Positions 32,411 to 40,972 of a DNA stretch of 64,000 nt are shown one piece after another. Within the stretch, counting starts at the first letter, position 1; every line of letters begins with the position of its first letter. The stretch comes from an uncultured bacterium (lineage in GTDB: Bacteria > Bacillota > Clostridia > Oscillospirales > Acutalibacteraceae). A program made the translations under genes and the position numbers. The notes below the pieces were generated by a model. The model ran no database searches. It worked only from the letters and a program-made list of their open reading frames with translations, and was not told the DNA's origin. The stretch spans positions 1 to 64,000 of the forward strand of contig CAJMRT010000003.1 of NCBI GenBank assembly GCA_905215855.1. Direction: 5' to 3'.

Positions 32411-33529
32411 ATGGACAAAAAGAAAACCGTTGCATATCTTACAAGACATGCAGTGTCAAACTACGGCTCTGTTCTTCAGGCATATGCCACCCAAACCGCA
32501 CTTGAAAAGCTTGGATGCAATGCAGTTTGCATTGACTATTACAGAACAGATGAAAAAACAGAAAACATTGTAGATACAAGACTCAAAAGCGTCAGTGCAA
32601 AGTGGAACAAAAATGCACTGACCCGCATTGTTTTTAAAGCCACACAAAAGCCTGTCTACAAGTTTGCCGACAAGCGTTTTAAGGAATACAGAAAGATTGT
32701 CAAGGTAACAGACAGAGAGTTCAACAGCGAAGAAGAGCTTAAAAACGATATTCCAAAGGCTGATATATATATGACCGGCAGTGATCAGGTATGGAACACT
32801 GTTGTCTGCGGTAAAATTGATCCGGTATATTTTCTGTCTTTTCTGCCAAAAGAGGCAAAAAAAATTGCATATGCCGCAAGTTTTGGCGGAGCAAGCGTTG
32901 CAGACAGTGATAAAGAAAATATAAAAAATTGGCTTGAACAATATGATGAAGTCACAATCCGTGAAAACAGCGGTGTAAAGATTGCGTCTGAACTCGGAAT
33001 AAATGCAAAACAAGTGCTTGACCCCACCTTTTTACTTGATAAAAATGAATGGGAAAAGATTATTCCGAACCGCAGCTGTAATGAAAAATATGTGCTTGTT
33101 TATCAGCTTCACCCAAACAAGCAATTTGATACATATGCAAAAAAATTTGCAAAGAAAAAAGGCTTGAAACTTTACAGAATAAGCCACTGTTTCCACCACT
33201 TTGTACGCAGCGGTAAATTTATTTGCTGTCCTTCAATCGGAGAATTTTTGTGGTACATAAAAAATGCAGAATATTTTCTTACCGATTCATTTCACGGCAC
33301 AGCTTTTTCAATCGGCTTGAACACTCAATTTGTTGATGTGCTGCCTAAAAGTTACAGTGAAAGAATTTCAAGTATTCTTCAACTTATCGGCTATGAAAAC
33401 CGCATATTAAAAAGCTACAGTAACTTTGATATTGCAAATGAAAAGATTGATTTTAACATTGTAAATGAAAAGATTTCGGAAGAAAGAGCAAAATCATTTG
33501 CCATTTTGAAATCTATGATAGGTGATTAA
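32411..33529 (+). CDS. Polysaccharide pyruvyltransferase family protein
   Basis: A 372-residue member of the PS_pyruv_trans family, enzymes that attach a pyruvate ketal to a sugar of an exopolysaccharide with phosphoenolpyruvate as donor. It begins KKTVAYLTRHAVSNYGSVLQ; other family blocks are KADIYMTGSDQVWNTVVCGK, KIAYAASFGG, VLDPTFLLDK and YFLTDSFHGTAFSIGL with the conserved Asp-Ser-Phe-His-Gly. Some family members are not proven pyruvyltransferases, so the exact reaction is inference. It is separated by two bases from the FrhB-like gene that follows, and the same pair of domains is fused in the gene at 35871. A missing C-terminal domain is not apparent. Confidence 0.88.
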   Translation: MDKKKTVAYLTRHAVSNYGSVLQAYATQTALEKLGCNAVCIDYYRTDEKTENIVDTRLKSVSAKWNKNALTRIVFKATQKPVYKFADKRFKEYRKIVKVTDREFNSEEELKNDIPKADIYMTGSDQVWNTVVCGKIDPVYFLSFLPKEAKKIAYAASFGGASVADSDKENIKNWLEQYDEVTIRENSGVKIASELGINAKQVLDPTFLLDKNEWEKIIPNRSCNEKYVLVYQLHPNKQFDTYAKKFAKKKGLKLYRISHCFHHFVRSGKFICCPSIGEFLWYIKNAEYFLTDSFHGTAFSIGLNTQFVDVLPKSYSERISSILQLIGYENRILKSYSNFDIANEKIDFNIVNEKISEERAKSFAILKSMIGD

Positions 33530-33531
33530 CA

Positions 33532-34695
33532 GTGAACAATATAATGCAGCTCGGCAAAGGCTGTTGCGGCTGTTCCGGTTGCGAACAGATTTGTCCCAAA
33601 AATTGTATATCTATGCAAAAAGACAATGAGGGCTTTTTCTATCCCGTTGTTGACGAAGATGTGTGTGTTGATTGCGGTGCGTGTGTAAAGCACTGCCCAA
33701 TGATTACAGATGCTCCGAGATGCAGCGAGCCAAAGGTCTATGCAGCAAAATACAAAGACCGTGAAAGTACATTCAAAAGTACATCCGGCGGACTTTTCAT
33801 ACCTATTGCAAAAAACATACTGTCTGACGGCGGAATAGTATTTGGATGTGCGTATGATGAAAACCTTGTTGCAAAGCATATTGCTGTAGAAAGCGAAAAT
33901 GAGCTTTGCAGATTACAAAGTTCAAAATATGTTCAGAGCGATACAAGAGGAATTTACGAACAGGTAAAATCAGCACTCAAAAGCGGCAGACAGGTTCTTT
34001 TCAGCGGTACAGGCTGTCAGGTTGCGGGTCTTAAAACCTATCTTTCAAGAGATTATGATAATCTTCTGACCGTTGACATCGTGTGTCACGGCGTTCCGAG
34101 TCCCGAACTTTTTAAGAACTATATAGACTATATGGGCAAAAAGCTGGGCGGAAGTCTTACATCATACAATTTTAGAAGCAAGGAAAAGCGTGGCTGGGAT
34201 TTGTATTACAAAGCAGATAACGGCAAAAAAAGCAAATCGGATTATGGCTTTTTCGACTCATACTACAGTGCCTTTTTGTACTGTAAAACCTACCGTGAAA
34301 GCTGTTATGAATGTAAATTTGCCAACAAAAACCGTGTTGGCGACATTACCCTTGCCGACTACTGGGGAATTCAGAAGGCTCACCCTGAATTTTATGATGA
34401 GAACGGTGTTTCACTTGTTCTTGTCAACACCGAAAAGGGAAATAAATGCCTTACTAATATTAAAGATAAGCTTGACATAATTGAGTCTGACTATGATAAA
34501 GCATCTGTTATGAATTCAAATCTTGTACATCCCTCAAAACGACCAAGTTGCAGGGATTCAATTTATGACGGTTTTGACTGCGGCAACTTTGAAACATATG
34601 CAAAAACTAAGCTTGCTTTTAAAATAAATCCAAAAACCAAAATCAAAAAAATGATTCCTCTCGGAGTAAAAAGGTTTCTGAGAAAATTACGCTGA
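33532..34695 (+). CDS. FrhB-like iron-sulfur flavoprotein (coenzyme F420 hydrogenase beta-subunit family)
   Basis: A 387-residue protein. The N-terminal ferredoxin domain has two [4Fe-4S] binding sets, CCGCSGCEQICPKNCI and CVDCGACVKHCP (about residues 10-56). The FrhB N domain follows (YAAKYKDRESTFKSTSGGLF) and the C domain has LFSGTGCQVAGLKTYL, DIVCHGVPSPELF and YECKFANKNRVGDITLADYW with further cysteines. In archaea such subunits pass electrons between iron-sulfur clusters, FAD and F420. In bacterial polysaccharide clusters the family is common, but its role is unsettled. GTG start two bases after the pyruvyltransferase stop, with AGGTGA before it. A redox step on the pyruvyl or sugar group is inferred, not shown. 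Confidence 0.88.
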   Translation: MNNIMQLGKGCCGCSGCEQICPKNCISMQKDNEGFFYPVVDEDVCVDCGACVKHCPMITDAPRCSEPKVYAAKYKDRESTFKSTSGGLFIPIAKNILSDGGIVFGCAYDENLVAKHIAVESENELCRLQSSKYVQSDTRGIYEQVKSALKSGRQVLFSGTGCQVAGLKTYLSRDYDNLLTVDIVCHGVPSPELFKNYIDYMGKKLGGSLTSYNFRSKEKRGWDLYYKADNGKKSKSDYGFFDSYYSAFLYCKTYRESCYECKFANKNRVGDITLADYWGIQKAHPEFYDENGVSLVLVNTEKGNKCLTNIKDKLDIIESDYDKASVMNSNLVHPSKRPSCRDSIYDGFDCGNFETYAKTKLAFKINPKTKIKKMIPLGVKRFLRKLR

Positions 34696-34715
34696 TAAAG
34701 GAAGGAAAACCGATA

Positions 34716-35852
34716 ATGAGGGTACTGCAAATTGCTGTTGGAATAAACGGCGGAGGTGTCGGCGCTGTATTATTAAACTACTACAGCCATATGGATCATA
34801 ATGATGTGAAATTTGATATTATTATCGACGACCTTCCATCGGTGAAAAACGGCAGCCTTAATGAAGCTGCCTTTAAGCAGATGGGCTGCAATATTTTCCG
34901 TGTCACACCAAAGTCCGTTAATCTGAAAGAGAATATCCGACAGGTAAGTGAAATAATGAAAAGCGGCAATTATGATGTGTTACATTCAAATATGGAAGAA
35001 TGGTCGGCACTGTACTGCCGTCTGGCAAAAAGGCACGGTATAAACACACGCATTGCTCATGCACATCTTGCGTATGTAAACACACCGAGCCTGATTAAAA
35101 AAATGTATAACCGTGTTTTGAAAACAGGTTTAAAACATTACGCGACTGACTTTTTTGCTTGCAGTCGTGATGCGGGAAAATACCTTTTTGGAGATTCTAT
35201 TCTTAAAAAAGATAATTTTAAAGTTCTTCCAAACGCAATAGAAACAAACAAATACATTTATAATTGCGAAACAAGGAACAGAATAAGAAAAGAATTCGGA
35301 ATCAGCGATAATACATTTGTGGTAGGATTTGTCGGAAGATTATATTATCAAAAAAATCCCGAGCGTATGCTCAGAATTTTTAATGAAATCTGCAAAAAGC
35401 ACAGTGATTCTCGACTTATTGTTGTCGGTGATTATAAATGCTATCCAAAATTTTCAGGACTTACGGATTATGCTGTCAAAAACGGCATTTACGATAAAAT
35501 CACCTACACAGGTTTGCGTCAAGATGTTCCCGATGTTATGCAGGCATTTGATGCGTTTGTTCTCCCCTCTCGTTACGAAGGTTTCGGAATAGTGTACATA
35601 GAGGCTCAGGCGGCAGGACTTATGACATTCGGAACGGCAAAGGTAGTTCCCGAAGAAGTCAACTGTACAAAACTTATGAACTTTATTGATTCAAAGAAAA
35701 CTGACAAAGAATGGGCAGAAATTATTCTGAATAAAAGCTTAAACTATACAAGGGAAGATCTGTCAACTGAAATTCAGAATTGCGGTTTTGAAATTGCCAT
35801 TGAAGCAAAAAAAATGCAGAAATTTTATATTGAAAAAGCAAACAGACAATAA
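34716..35852 (+). CDS. Glycosyltransferase family 1/4 (EpsF-like)
   Basis: A 378-residue GT-B enzyme. It starts MRVLQIAVGINGGGVGAVLL, with the Gly-rich acceptor-side loop, then DVLHSNMEEWSALYCRLAKR and HYATDFFACSRDAGKYLFGD. The C-terminal domain shows FVVGFVGRLYYQKNPERMLR, VVGDYKCYP, VMQAFDAFVLPSRYEGFGIV with the E-x7-E motif in YEGFGIVYIEAQ. Similar enzymes in Firmicutes are called EpsF. Sugar specificity not readable. It sits between the separate pyruvyltransferase/FrhB pair and the fused copy, so that whole segment could add and decorate one sugar. The ATG follows AAGGAAGGAAAA. Confidence 0.9.
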   Translation: MRVLQIAVGINGGGVGAVLLNYYSHMDHNDVKFDIIIDDLPSVKNGSLNEAAFKQMGCNIFRVTPKSVNLKENIRQVSEIMKSGNYDVLHSNMEEWSALYCRLAKRHGINTRIAHAHLAYVNTPSLIKKMYNRVLKTGLKHYATDFFACSRDAGKYLFGDSILKKDNFKVLPNAIETNKYIYNCETRNRIRKEFGISDNTFVVGFVGRLYYQKNPERMLRIFNEICKKHSDSRLIVVGDYKCYPKFSGLTDYAVKNGIYDKITYTGLRQDVPDVMQAFDAFVLPSRYEGFGIVYIEAQAAGLMTFGTAKVVPEEVNCTKLMNFIDSKKTDKEWAEIILNKSLNYTREDLSTEIQNCGFEIAIEAKKMQKFYIEKANRQ

Positions 35853-35870
35853 ATATCGGAGGCAGTATAA

Positions 35871-38216
35871 ATGATAGGTCTGGCAACTCCATACAAAACT
35901 CAAAATTACGGCACAAAATTGCAGGCCTATGCCATGCAGACAATTTTCTCTGAAATGGGATATGATACTGAAGTTATCAGTTATATGCATATTTCAAGCA
36001 AAAAAGATAAAATTCTAACTCTGCTTTCACCCAAAAAGCTCAGAGAAAAAGCCAAGTATAAGAAAGCAGCAAAGAATGCTGTCAGCAATGCCGCTTATAC
36101 AGAATGCGTTTCTCTCAGAAACAACAAGTTCAATGAATTTGTCAACAACAATCTGCGTACAACACGCAACTTTGTAAGTCTTGATTCATTGAAAGAATAT
36201 TCTAAAAGATACGATGCGGTTATATGCGGAAGCGATCAGATATGGCTGCCTGTACATATAAGGCAGAATTATTATACACTTTCATTTGTTCCCAAAGGAA
36301 CACGGAAAATTGCCTATGCCCCAAGTTTTGGCATAAGCACTGTAGAAAATTCTGATAAAAAACTCTACCAAAATGCAATCAATAATTTTGACTTTCTCTC
36401 ATGCAGAGAGGAAAGCGGCTGCAAACTCATACATAATCTTACCGGTCGTGATGCTCAGCTTGTTCTTGATCCTACCCTTATGGTAAGCAAAAAAAATTGG
36501 GATAAGATGAGCGGTGACACACCAATCGTGAATGGAAAATATATATTCTGCTATTTTCTTGGACAGAACCCCGAACACAGAAAGGCTGTAAAGAAACTTG
36601 CAGAACAGACCGGCTTTAAAATTGTTTGTCTTCCGTATATTGAAGGATATACGGAAAGTGATGATAATTATGCAAATATTTCATTGTGTGACATAGGACC
36701 CGACGGCTTTATCAATTTGATAAAAAATGCTCAGTTTGTATGTACGGATTCATTTCACGGCAGTGTTTTTTCAACTATATTTGAGCGTCAGTATTTTGTT
36801 TTTGAGCGTTTTGCAAGCGGAACGAAAGGCTCAACCAACACCCGCCTTGAATCACTTTTAAAAAGTCTTAAGCTTGAGTACAGACACATTAAAGGCAGTG
36901 ATGTTTCACCGGATTGGGACAAAAAGATTGCTAAACCTATTGACTATAACAAAACCAATGCACTTCTTGCCAATCTTAAAAACGAGTCATTCAACTACAT
37001 TTTAAAAGTACTTGACGGAATCCCGCCCAAAAAAGCAAAACATATTGAATTATTTGATAAGTTTGATTGTTGCGGATGTTCTGCTTGTGCCGATAAATGT
37101 CCTACAAACAGTATTTCTATGAAGCCTGATGAAGAAGGATTTTTATATCCTGAAATTGACAAATCGAAATGCGTTGAATGTTCGGCTTGCATTAAATCCT
37201 GCCCGATAAAACAGTTTCGCAAAAGTGAAAATGATTTTACTGCTTTTGCTGCTAAAAGTAATGATAAAGAAATCAGACACGAAAGCACATCAGGCGGTGT
37301 ATTTACCCACCTTGCAAAAGCAATCATATCAAATGGCGGTGTTGTTGTAGGAGCTGCATTTGACGAAAGTTTCAATGTGAAGCACATTGTCATTGAAAAT
37401 GAGGAAGATATAAAAAAATTCCGCAGTTCAAAATATGTGCAAAGTAATACTCAGGGTATCTATAAAAAAGTAAAAGAGCTTCTTAGTACAGAAAAAACTG
37501 TTATGTTTTCGGGAACGCCCTGCCAAATAAGGGCATTAAAAAGCTTTCTCGGCAAAGATTACGATAATCTTATATTGGTTGACCTTTTCTGCCACGGAGT
37601 ACCTTCTCCAAAAATATGGCAAAAATATCTTGATTTTACAAATCCCCAAAAAGAAAAAATTCAATCTGTTTCATTCAGAGATAAACGAATCAGTTGGGAA
37701 GACTATTCACTGACCGTCAAATATGACGGAACTGAAAAAAGTACATTTTGGAAAGATGACAGCTATGCCCGTGGCTTTGGTTTTTCATTATTTAACCGTC
37801 CGTCATGCAGCAAATGCCGTCTTAAATCATTCCCGAGAGTAAGCGACATTACTCTTGGCGACTTGTGGCTTATCGAACAGATTTTTCCCGATTTTGATGA
37901 CCACAAAGGAACTTCTTTTGTTATCCTAAACAGTGATAAAGGCTGTAAGCTGTTTGAAAAAATTAAGAGTGAAATTACCTCTAAAGAAATTCCCAAAGAT
38001 AAACTTAATCTCACCTATCCTGTAATGGGTTCTCCCACAAAAGCCCATCAGAATCGAAGCAAGTTTTTTGAACAGCTTGATACCATTCCGTTTGACGAAC
38101 TTATAAAAAAATACGCAACAGTAGACCGAAAACGAGAATACAAAATAAAACGAAATGAAGTTCTTAATAAAATGGGAGTCCTTCCATTACTTAAAAAGAT
38201 AAAAAGAAAATTATGA
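35871..38216 (+). CDS. Fusion protein: polysaccharide pyruvyltransferase + FrhB-like iron-sulfur flavoprotein
   Basis: A 781-residue protein in one uninterrupted frame. Residues 1-375 are a pyruvyltransferase-family domain (IGLATPYKTQNYGTKLQAYA, DAVICGSDQIWLPVH, KIAYAPSFG, LVLDPTLMVS, FVCTDSFHGSVFSTIF). Residues about 392-445 are a two-cluster ferredoxin (CCGCSACADKCPTNSI and CVECSACIKSCP). Residues about 455-760 are the FrhB domains (ESTSGGVFTHLAKAI, VMFSGTPCQIRALKSF, DLFCHGVPSPKIW, CSKCRLKSFPRVSDITLGDL). This is the same order as in the separate genes 32411 and 33532. A fusion suggests the two parts act on one substrate or pass it on. No linker longer than about 20 residues separates them. 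The ATG follows GGAGGCAGTATAA. Confidence 0.9.
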   Translation: MIGLATPYKTQNYGTKLQAYAMQTIFSEMGYDTEVISYMHISSKKDKILTLLSPKKLREKAKYKKAAKNAVSNAAYTECVSLRNNKFNEFVNNNLRTTRNFVSLDSLKEYSKRYDAVICGSDQIWLPVHIRQNYYTLSFVPKGTRKIAYAPSFGISTVENSDKKLYQNAINNFDFLSCREESGCKLIHNLTGRDAQLVLDPTLMVSKKNWDKMSGDTPIVNGKYIFCYFLGQNPEHRKAVKKLAEQTGFKIVCLPYIEGYTESDDNYANISLCDIGPDGFINLIKNAQFVCTDSFHGSVFSTIFERQYFVFERFASGTKGSTNTRLESLLKSLKLEYRHIKGSDVSPDWDKKIAKPIDYNKTNALLANLKNESFNYILKVLDGIPPKKAKHIELFDKFDCCGCSACADKCPTNSISMKPDEEGFLYPEIDKSKCVECSACIKSCPIKQFRKSENDFTAFAAKSNDKEIRHESTSGGVFTHLAKAIISNGGVVVGAAFDESFNVKHIVIENEEDIKKFRSSKYVQSNTQGIYKKVKELLSTEKTVMFSGTPCQIRALKSFLGKDYDNLILVDLFCHGVPSPKIWQKYLDFTNPQKEKIQSVSFRDKRISWEDYSLTVKYDGTEKSTFWKDDSYARGFGFSLFNRPSCSKCRLKSFPRVSDITLGDLWLIEQIFPDFDDHKGTSFVILNSDKGCKLFEKIKSEITSKEIPKDKLNLTYPVMGSPTKAHQNRSKFFEQLDTIPFDELIKKYATVDRKREYKIKRNEVLNKMGVLPLLKKIKRKL

Positions 38217-38229
38217 CGGGAGAGTACTG

Positions 38230-39471
38230 ATGAAAAAACTAATGAATCAAAACTGGTTTATCGCCATAGTATTTATGGTTCTGTATAAACCTGCAATATT
38301 TTCACAAATGGCTCAATATCAGACATTTGATAAAATTTCAAATGTGCTGAAGGTACTCATCATTGCCGTCCTTCTGGTGTGGGTTTGCCTCTTTTATCAA
38401 AAATTTTCAATGTACTTTGTAATATTTTTGTTTTTCGAAGTTTGGAGGATACTGGCAACGATTTATTGTGACGGAAACTATTCTTCCTTGTTTCTGACAA
38501 TATTCAATTCTCTTGCAATTGTATTAGTTGTTGAAATGGGACTAAAAACTGACCCTGATGCACTGCTTGACGGTGCGACCTTTGTTTTGGGAATATTCGT
38601 GTTAATTAACTTTATCACTGTACTTTTGTTTCCGCAAGGAATGTATGAGTTTAACACATACACAACAAACTACTTCCTTGGTTATAGAAATAATTCGATT
38701 ATGCTTATTTTTCCTGCAATGATTTTTTCGGTTGTTCGTTCCCTCAGATTATATGACAGATTGACTGTATCTTCTGTCCTGATTTGTGCCGCATCAACTG
38801 CGACAGTAATACTTGCATTTTCCGCAACCAGCGTTATCGGAATTACAATATTTATTCTGTTCCTTTTTCTGGCTCTCCTCAACTGGATGCCGAAGTTTCT
38901 TAACATTGTCACATATATTGCAATAAATATTGCTTACTTTTTCGGAGTAATTATTCTGCGAGTTCAAGAAGCCTTTGCGTTTATTATTGTTGATATGCTT
39001 GGAAGGGATTTAACCTTCACAGGCCGTACCAGCATATGGGACAGTGCGCTTGAAGCATTTTACAAATCTCCTATATTTGGTGTCGGTGAAATTGATAATC
39101 AGGCATCAAGAGATTTAATAGGTGCTACACATGCTCATAACTATTACCTGAATCTTTTGTACAAAAGCGGAGTCCCCGGATTTTTGCTTTTCTTTACCAT
39201 CCTTATTATTTGTGGTATTGCCTTATACAAAAATCGCAAAAACGGCAAGATTCCGTTTGTTGTGTCAGGCGCTCTTTGCGCATTTATGGTTATGCTGCAA
39301 AGTGAGGCTTATTACAACATATATTATTTCTTTTCAATTCTCACATTATCAACATTCATATCATATGCTCTTCCCCAAAAAGATTCTGAGGGAAATTTCA
39401 TATATAAAAATAAAAAACAGATAAAATCCAAAAAAGTAACGATTAAATTTAAGGATGTGACTCATACTTGA
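38230..39471 (+). CDS. O-antigen polymerase/ligase-like membrane protein (Wzy type)
   Basis: A 413-residue protein with ten or more membrane segments and few soluble parts, typical for the polymerase of a Wzy-dependent polysaccharide. The Wzy_C-like region is LTFTGRTSIWDSALEAFYKS, followed by PIFGVGEIDN and ATHAHNYYLNLLYKSGVPGF, where the GR..W and H-x-H-N-x-x-L signatures of O-antigen ligases and polymerases are seen. It would join repeat units on the outer face after the flippase. The C-terminal basic tail KNKKQIKSKKVTIKFKD lies inside. The start of the next gene overlaps its stop by four bases (TTGA). The ATG follows GGGAGAG. Confidence 0.88.
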   Translation: MKKLMNQNWFIAIVFMVLYKPAIFSQMAQYQTFDKISNVLKVLIIAVLLVWVCLFYQKFSMYFVIFLFFEVWRILATIYCDGNYSSLFLTIFNSLAIVLVVEMGLKTDPDALLDGATFVLGIFVLINFITVLLFPQGMYEFNTYTTNYFLGYRNNSIMLIFPAMIFSVVRSLRLYDRLTVSSVLICAASTATVILAFSATSVIGITIFILFLFLALLNWMPKFLNIVTYIAINIAYFFGVIILRVQEAFAFIIVDMLGRDLTFTGRTSIWDSALEAFYKSPIFGVGEIDNQASRDLIGATHAHNYYLNLLYKSGVPGFLLFFTILIICGIALYKNRKNGKIPFVVSGALCAFMVMLQSEAYYNIYYFFSILTLSTFISYALPQKDSEGNFIYKNKKQIKSKKVTIKFKDVTHT

Positions 39472-40868
39472 GCAATGCAAGTAAGGAAAACGGTAAAAAT
39501 ATAAAGGCGAGTGCTTTTTACTTGGTGGGCAACCTATTCAACAAAGCTCTTGCGTTTTTTACAATACCTATATTCACAAGAATTCTTACAACATCTGAAT
39601 ACGGAATTTCGCAAACCTATTTATCTTGGGTCAGCATATTAACTCTTATTGTCGGACTTTCGCTTGGCAACTCAATCCGTACAGCGTATGTTGATTTTCA
39701 CGATGACATTGAAGGTTATATGTCATCAATTTACGGTCTATCATTACTCAGTTTTCTTGCTTCATCAGCTTTAATCATTACAGGGATGCTAATTTGGGGA
39801 GATATTGACATAATTCTCGTCATATGCTGTCTTGTGCAATCATATTTTCAGTTTGTTGCAACTGCTATGACAACAAAATATATGATGAAAGTTGATTACA
39901 TAAGAAAAACCCTTTTGCTGGCACTTCCAAATTTGACGATTCAGGTTATTGCAATATTCACCATTATGAATATGCACGGCGATAAAAAATACTTCGGATA
40001 TATTATCCCATACGCCGCAATATATATGGTGGTCGGAATATATTTTGTAATTTCGTCATTTATCCGAGGAAAAAAGCCTGTAAACAAATTATATTGGAAA
40101 TATGCACTCACATATTCCCTGCCACTTATATTCCACGGCCTTTCACTTGTTCTTCTGTCAAGTTCCGACAGAATTATGATTACAAACCTATATAACTCAT
40201 CTGAAACCGGAGTTTATAGTCTGATTTATAATTTAAGTATGGTTGCCATGGCAGTCACCGCATCTCTTGAGGCTGTGTGGGTCCCATGGTTCACCCGAAA
40301 ACTTATGACAGGTGAGAAATCAACCATTAACAAAAACATCACAAAATACCTTGAAATTGCCCTTGTAGTCATGCTGTGCCTTATGTTTGTTGCTCCGGAA
40401 ATAGTAAAAATTATGGCAACAGAACAATATTACAGTGGTATATATATGATTCCGCCGCTTGTATTTGCTTCCTACGAAATGTATATGTACACCGTATATG
40501 TAAATGTAGAGTATTACTATAAATCAACAAAATACATTGCTTTTAACACCATTGTAGCTGCGGTTACAAACATTGTGCTTAATTTCATTTTTGTTCCTTT
40601 ATACGGTGGAATGGCAGCCTGCTTTACTACAGTTGCTTCTTATATGGTTTCATTTATAATGCACTCAAGACACTCACGCAAGCTTGACAAAGAGCTGTTT
40701 CCCCTTAAACAATTTGCTGTTCCAACCTTAATTTTTATCCTTGCAATTATTCTTGCCTACCTTTTAATGGAACTTTGGATCGCACGCTGGATAATTGCAA
40801 TTGTTGGATTTATCTGTTATGCAGCGTATGCACTCTTAACAAAGAGATTTTCAAACTTCCTAAAATAA
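39468..40868 (+). CDS. Oligosaccharide flippase (Wzx, MOP superfamily)
   Basis: A 466-residue protein with 12 or more predicted membrane helices of the polysaccharide-synthesis branch of the MOP superfamily; it moves the undecaprenyl-linked repeat unit across the membrane. The start region AFYLVGNLFNKALAFFTIPI with FTRILTTSEYGISQTYLSW is diagnostic, as is SSSDRIMITNLYNSSETGVY and YSLIYNLSMVAMAVTASLEA. Start: TTG at 39468, the only in-frame start near the AAGGA site and overlapping the previous stop by four bases; the next Met is much too far in. The cluster ends with this gene; a terminator lies at 40894-40938. Confidence 0.93.
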   Translation: MSNASKENGKNIKASAFYLVGNLFNKALAFFTIPIFTRILTTSEYGISQTYLSWVSILTLIVGLSLGNSIRTAYVDFHDDIEGYMSSIYGLSLLSFLASSALIITGMLIWGDIDIILVICCLVQSYFQFVATAMTTKYMMKVDYIRKTLLLALPNLTIQVIAIFTIMNMHGDKKYFGYIIPYAAIYMVVGIYFVISSFIRGKKPVNKLYWKYALTYSLPLIFHGLSLVLLSSSDRIMITNLYNSSETGVYSLIYNLSMVAMAVTASLEAVWVPWFTRKLMTGEKSTINKNITKYLEIALVVMLCLMFVAPEIVKIMATEQYYSGIYMIPPLVFASYEMYMYTVYVNVEYYYKSTKYIAFNTIVAAVTNIVLNFIFVPLYGGMAACFTTVASYMVSFIMHSRHSRKLDKELFPLKQFAVPTLIFILAIILAYLLMELWIARWIIAIVGFICYAAYALLTKRFSNFLK

Positions 40869-40893
40869 CAATTATAATTTAATCTTTACACAA

Positions 40894-40938
40894 CAAAAGG
40901 TCCGATGCCATCGAAATGACATCGAACCTTTTTAAATT
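40894..40938. terminator. Bidirectional terminator at the end of the polysaccharide cluster
   Basis: AAAAGGTCCGATG pairs with CATCGAACCTTTTT with one mismatch; T and A runs on both sides serve the flippase gene (plus) and the secreted protein gene (minus). Confidence 0.7.
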
Positions 40939-40972
40939 TTACTTTTGTTTGAAATCAATTGCGATTTAGCAA

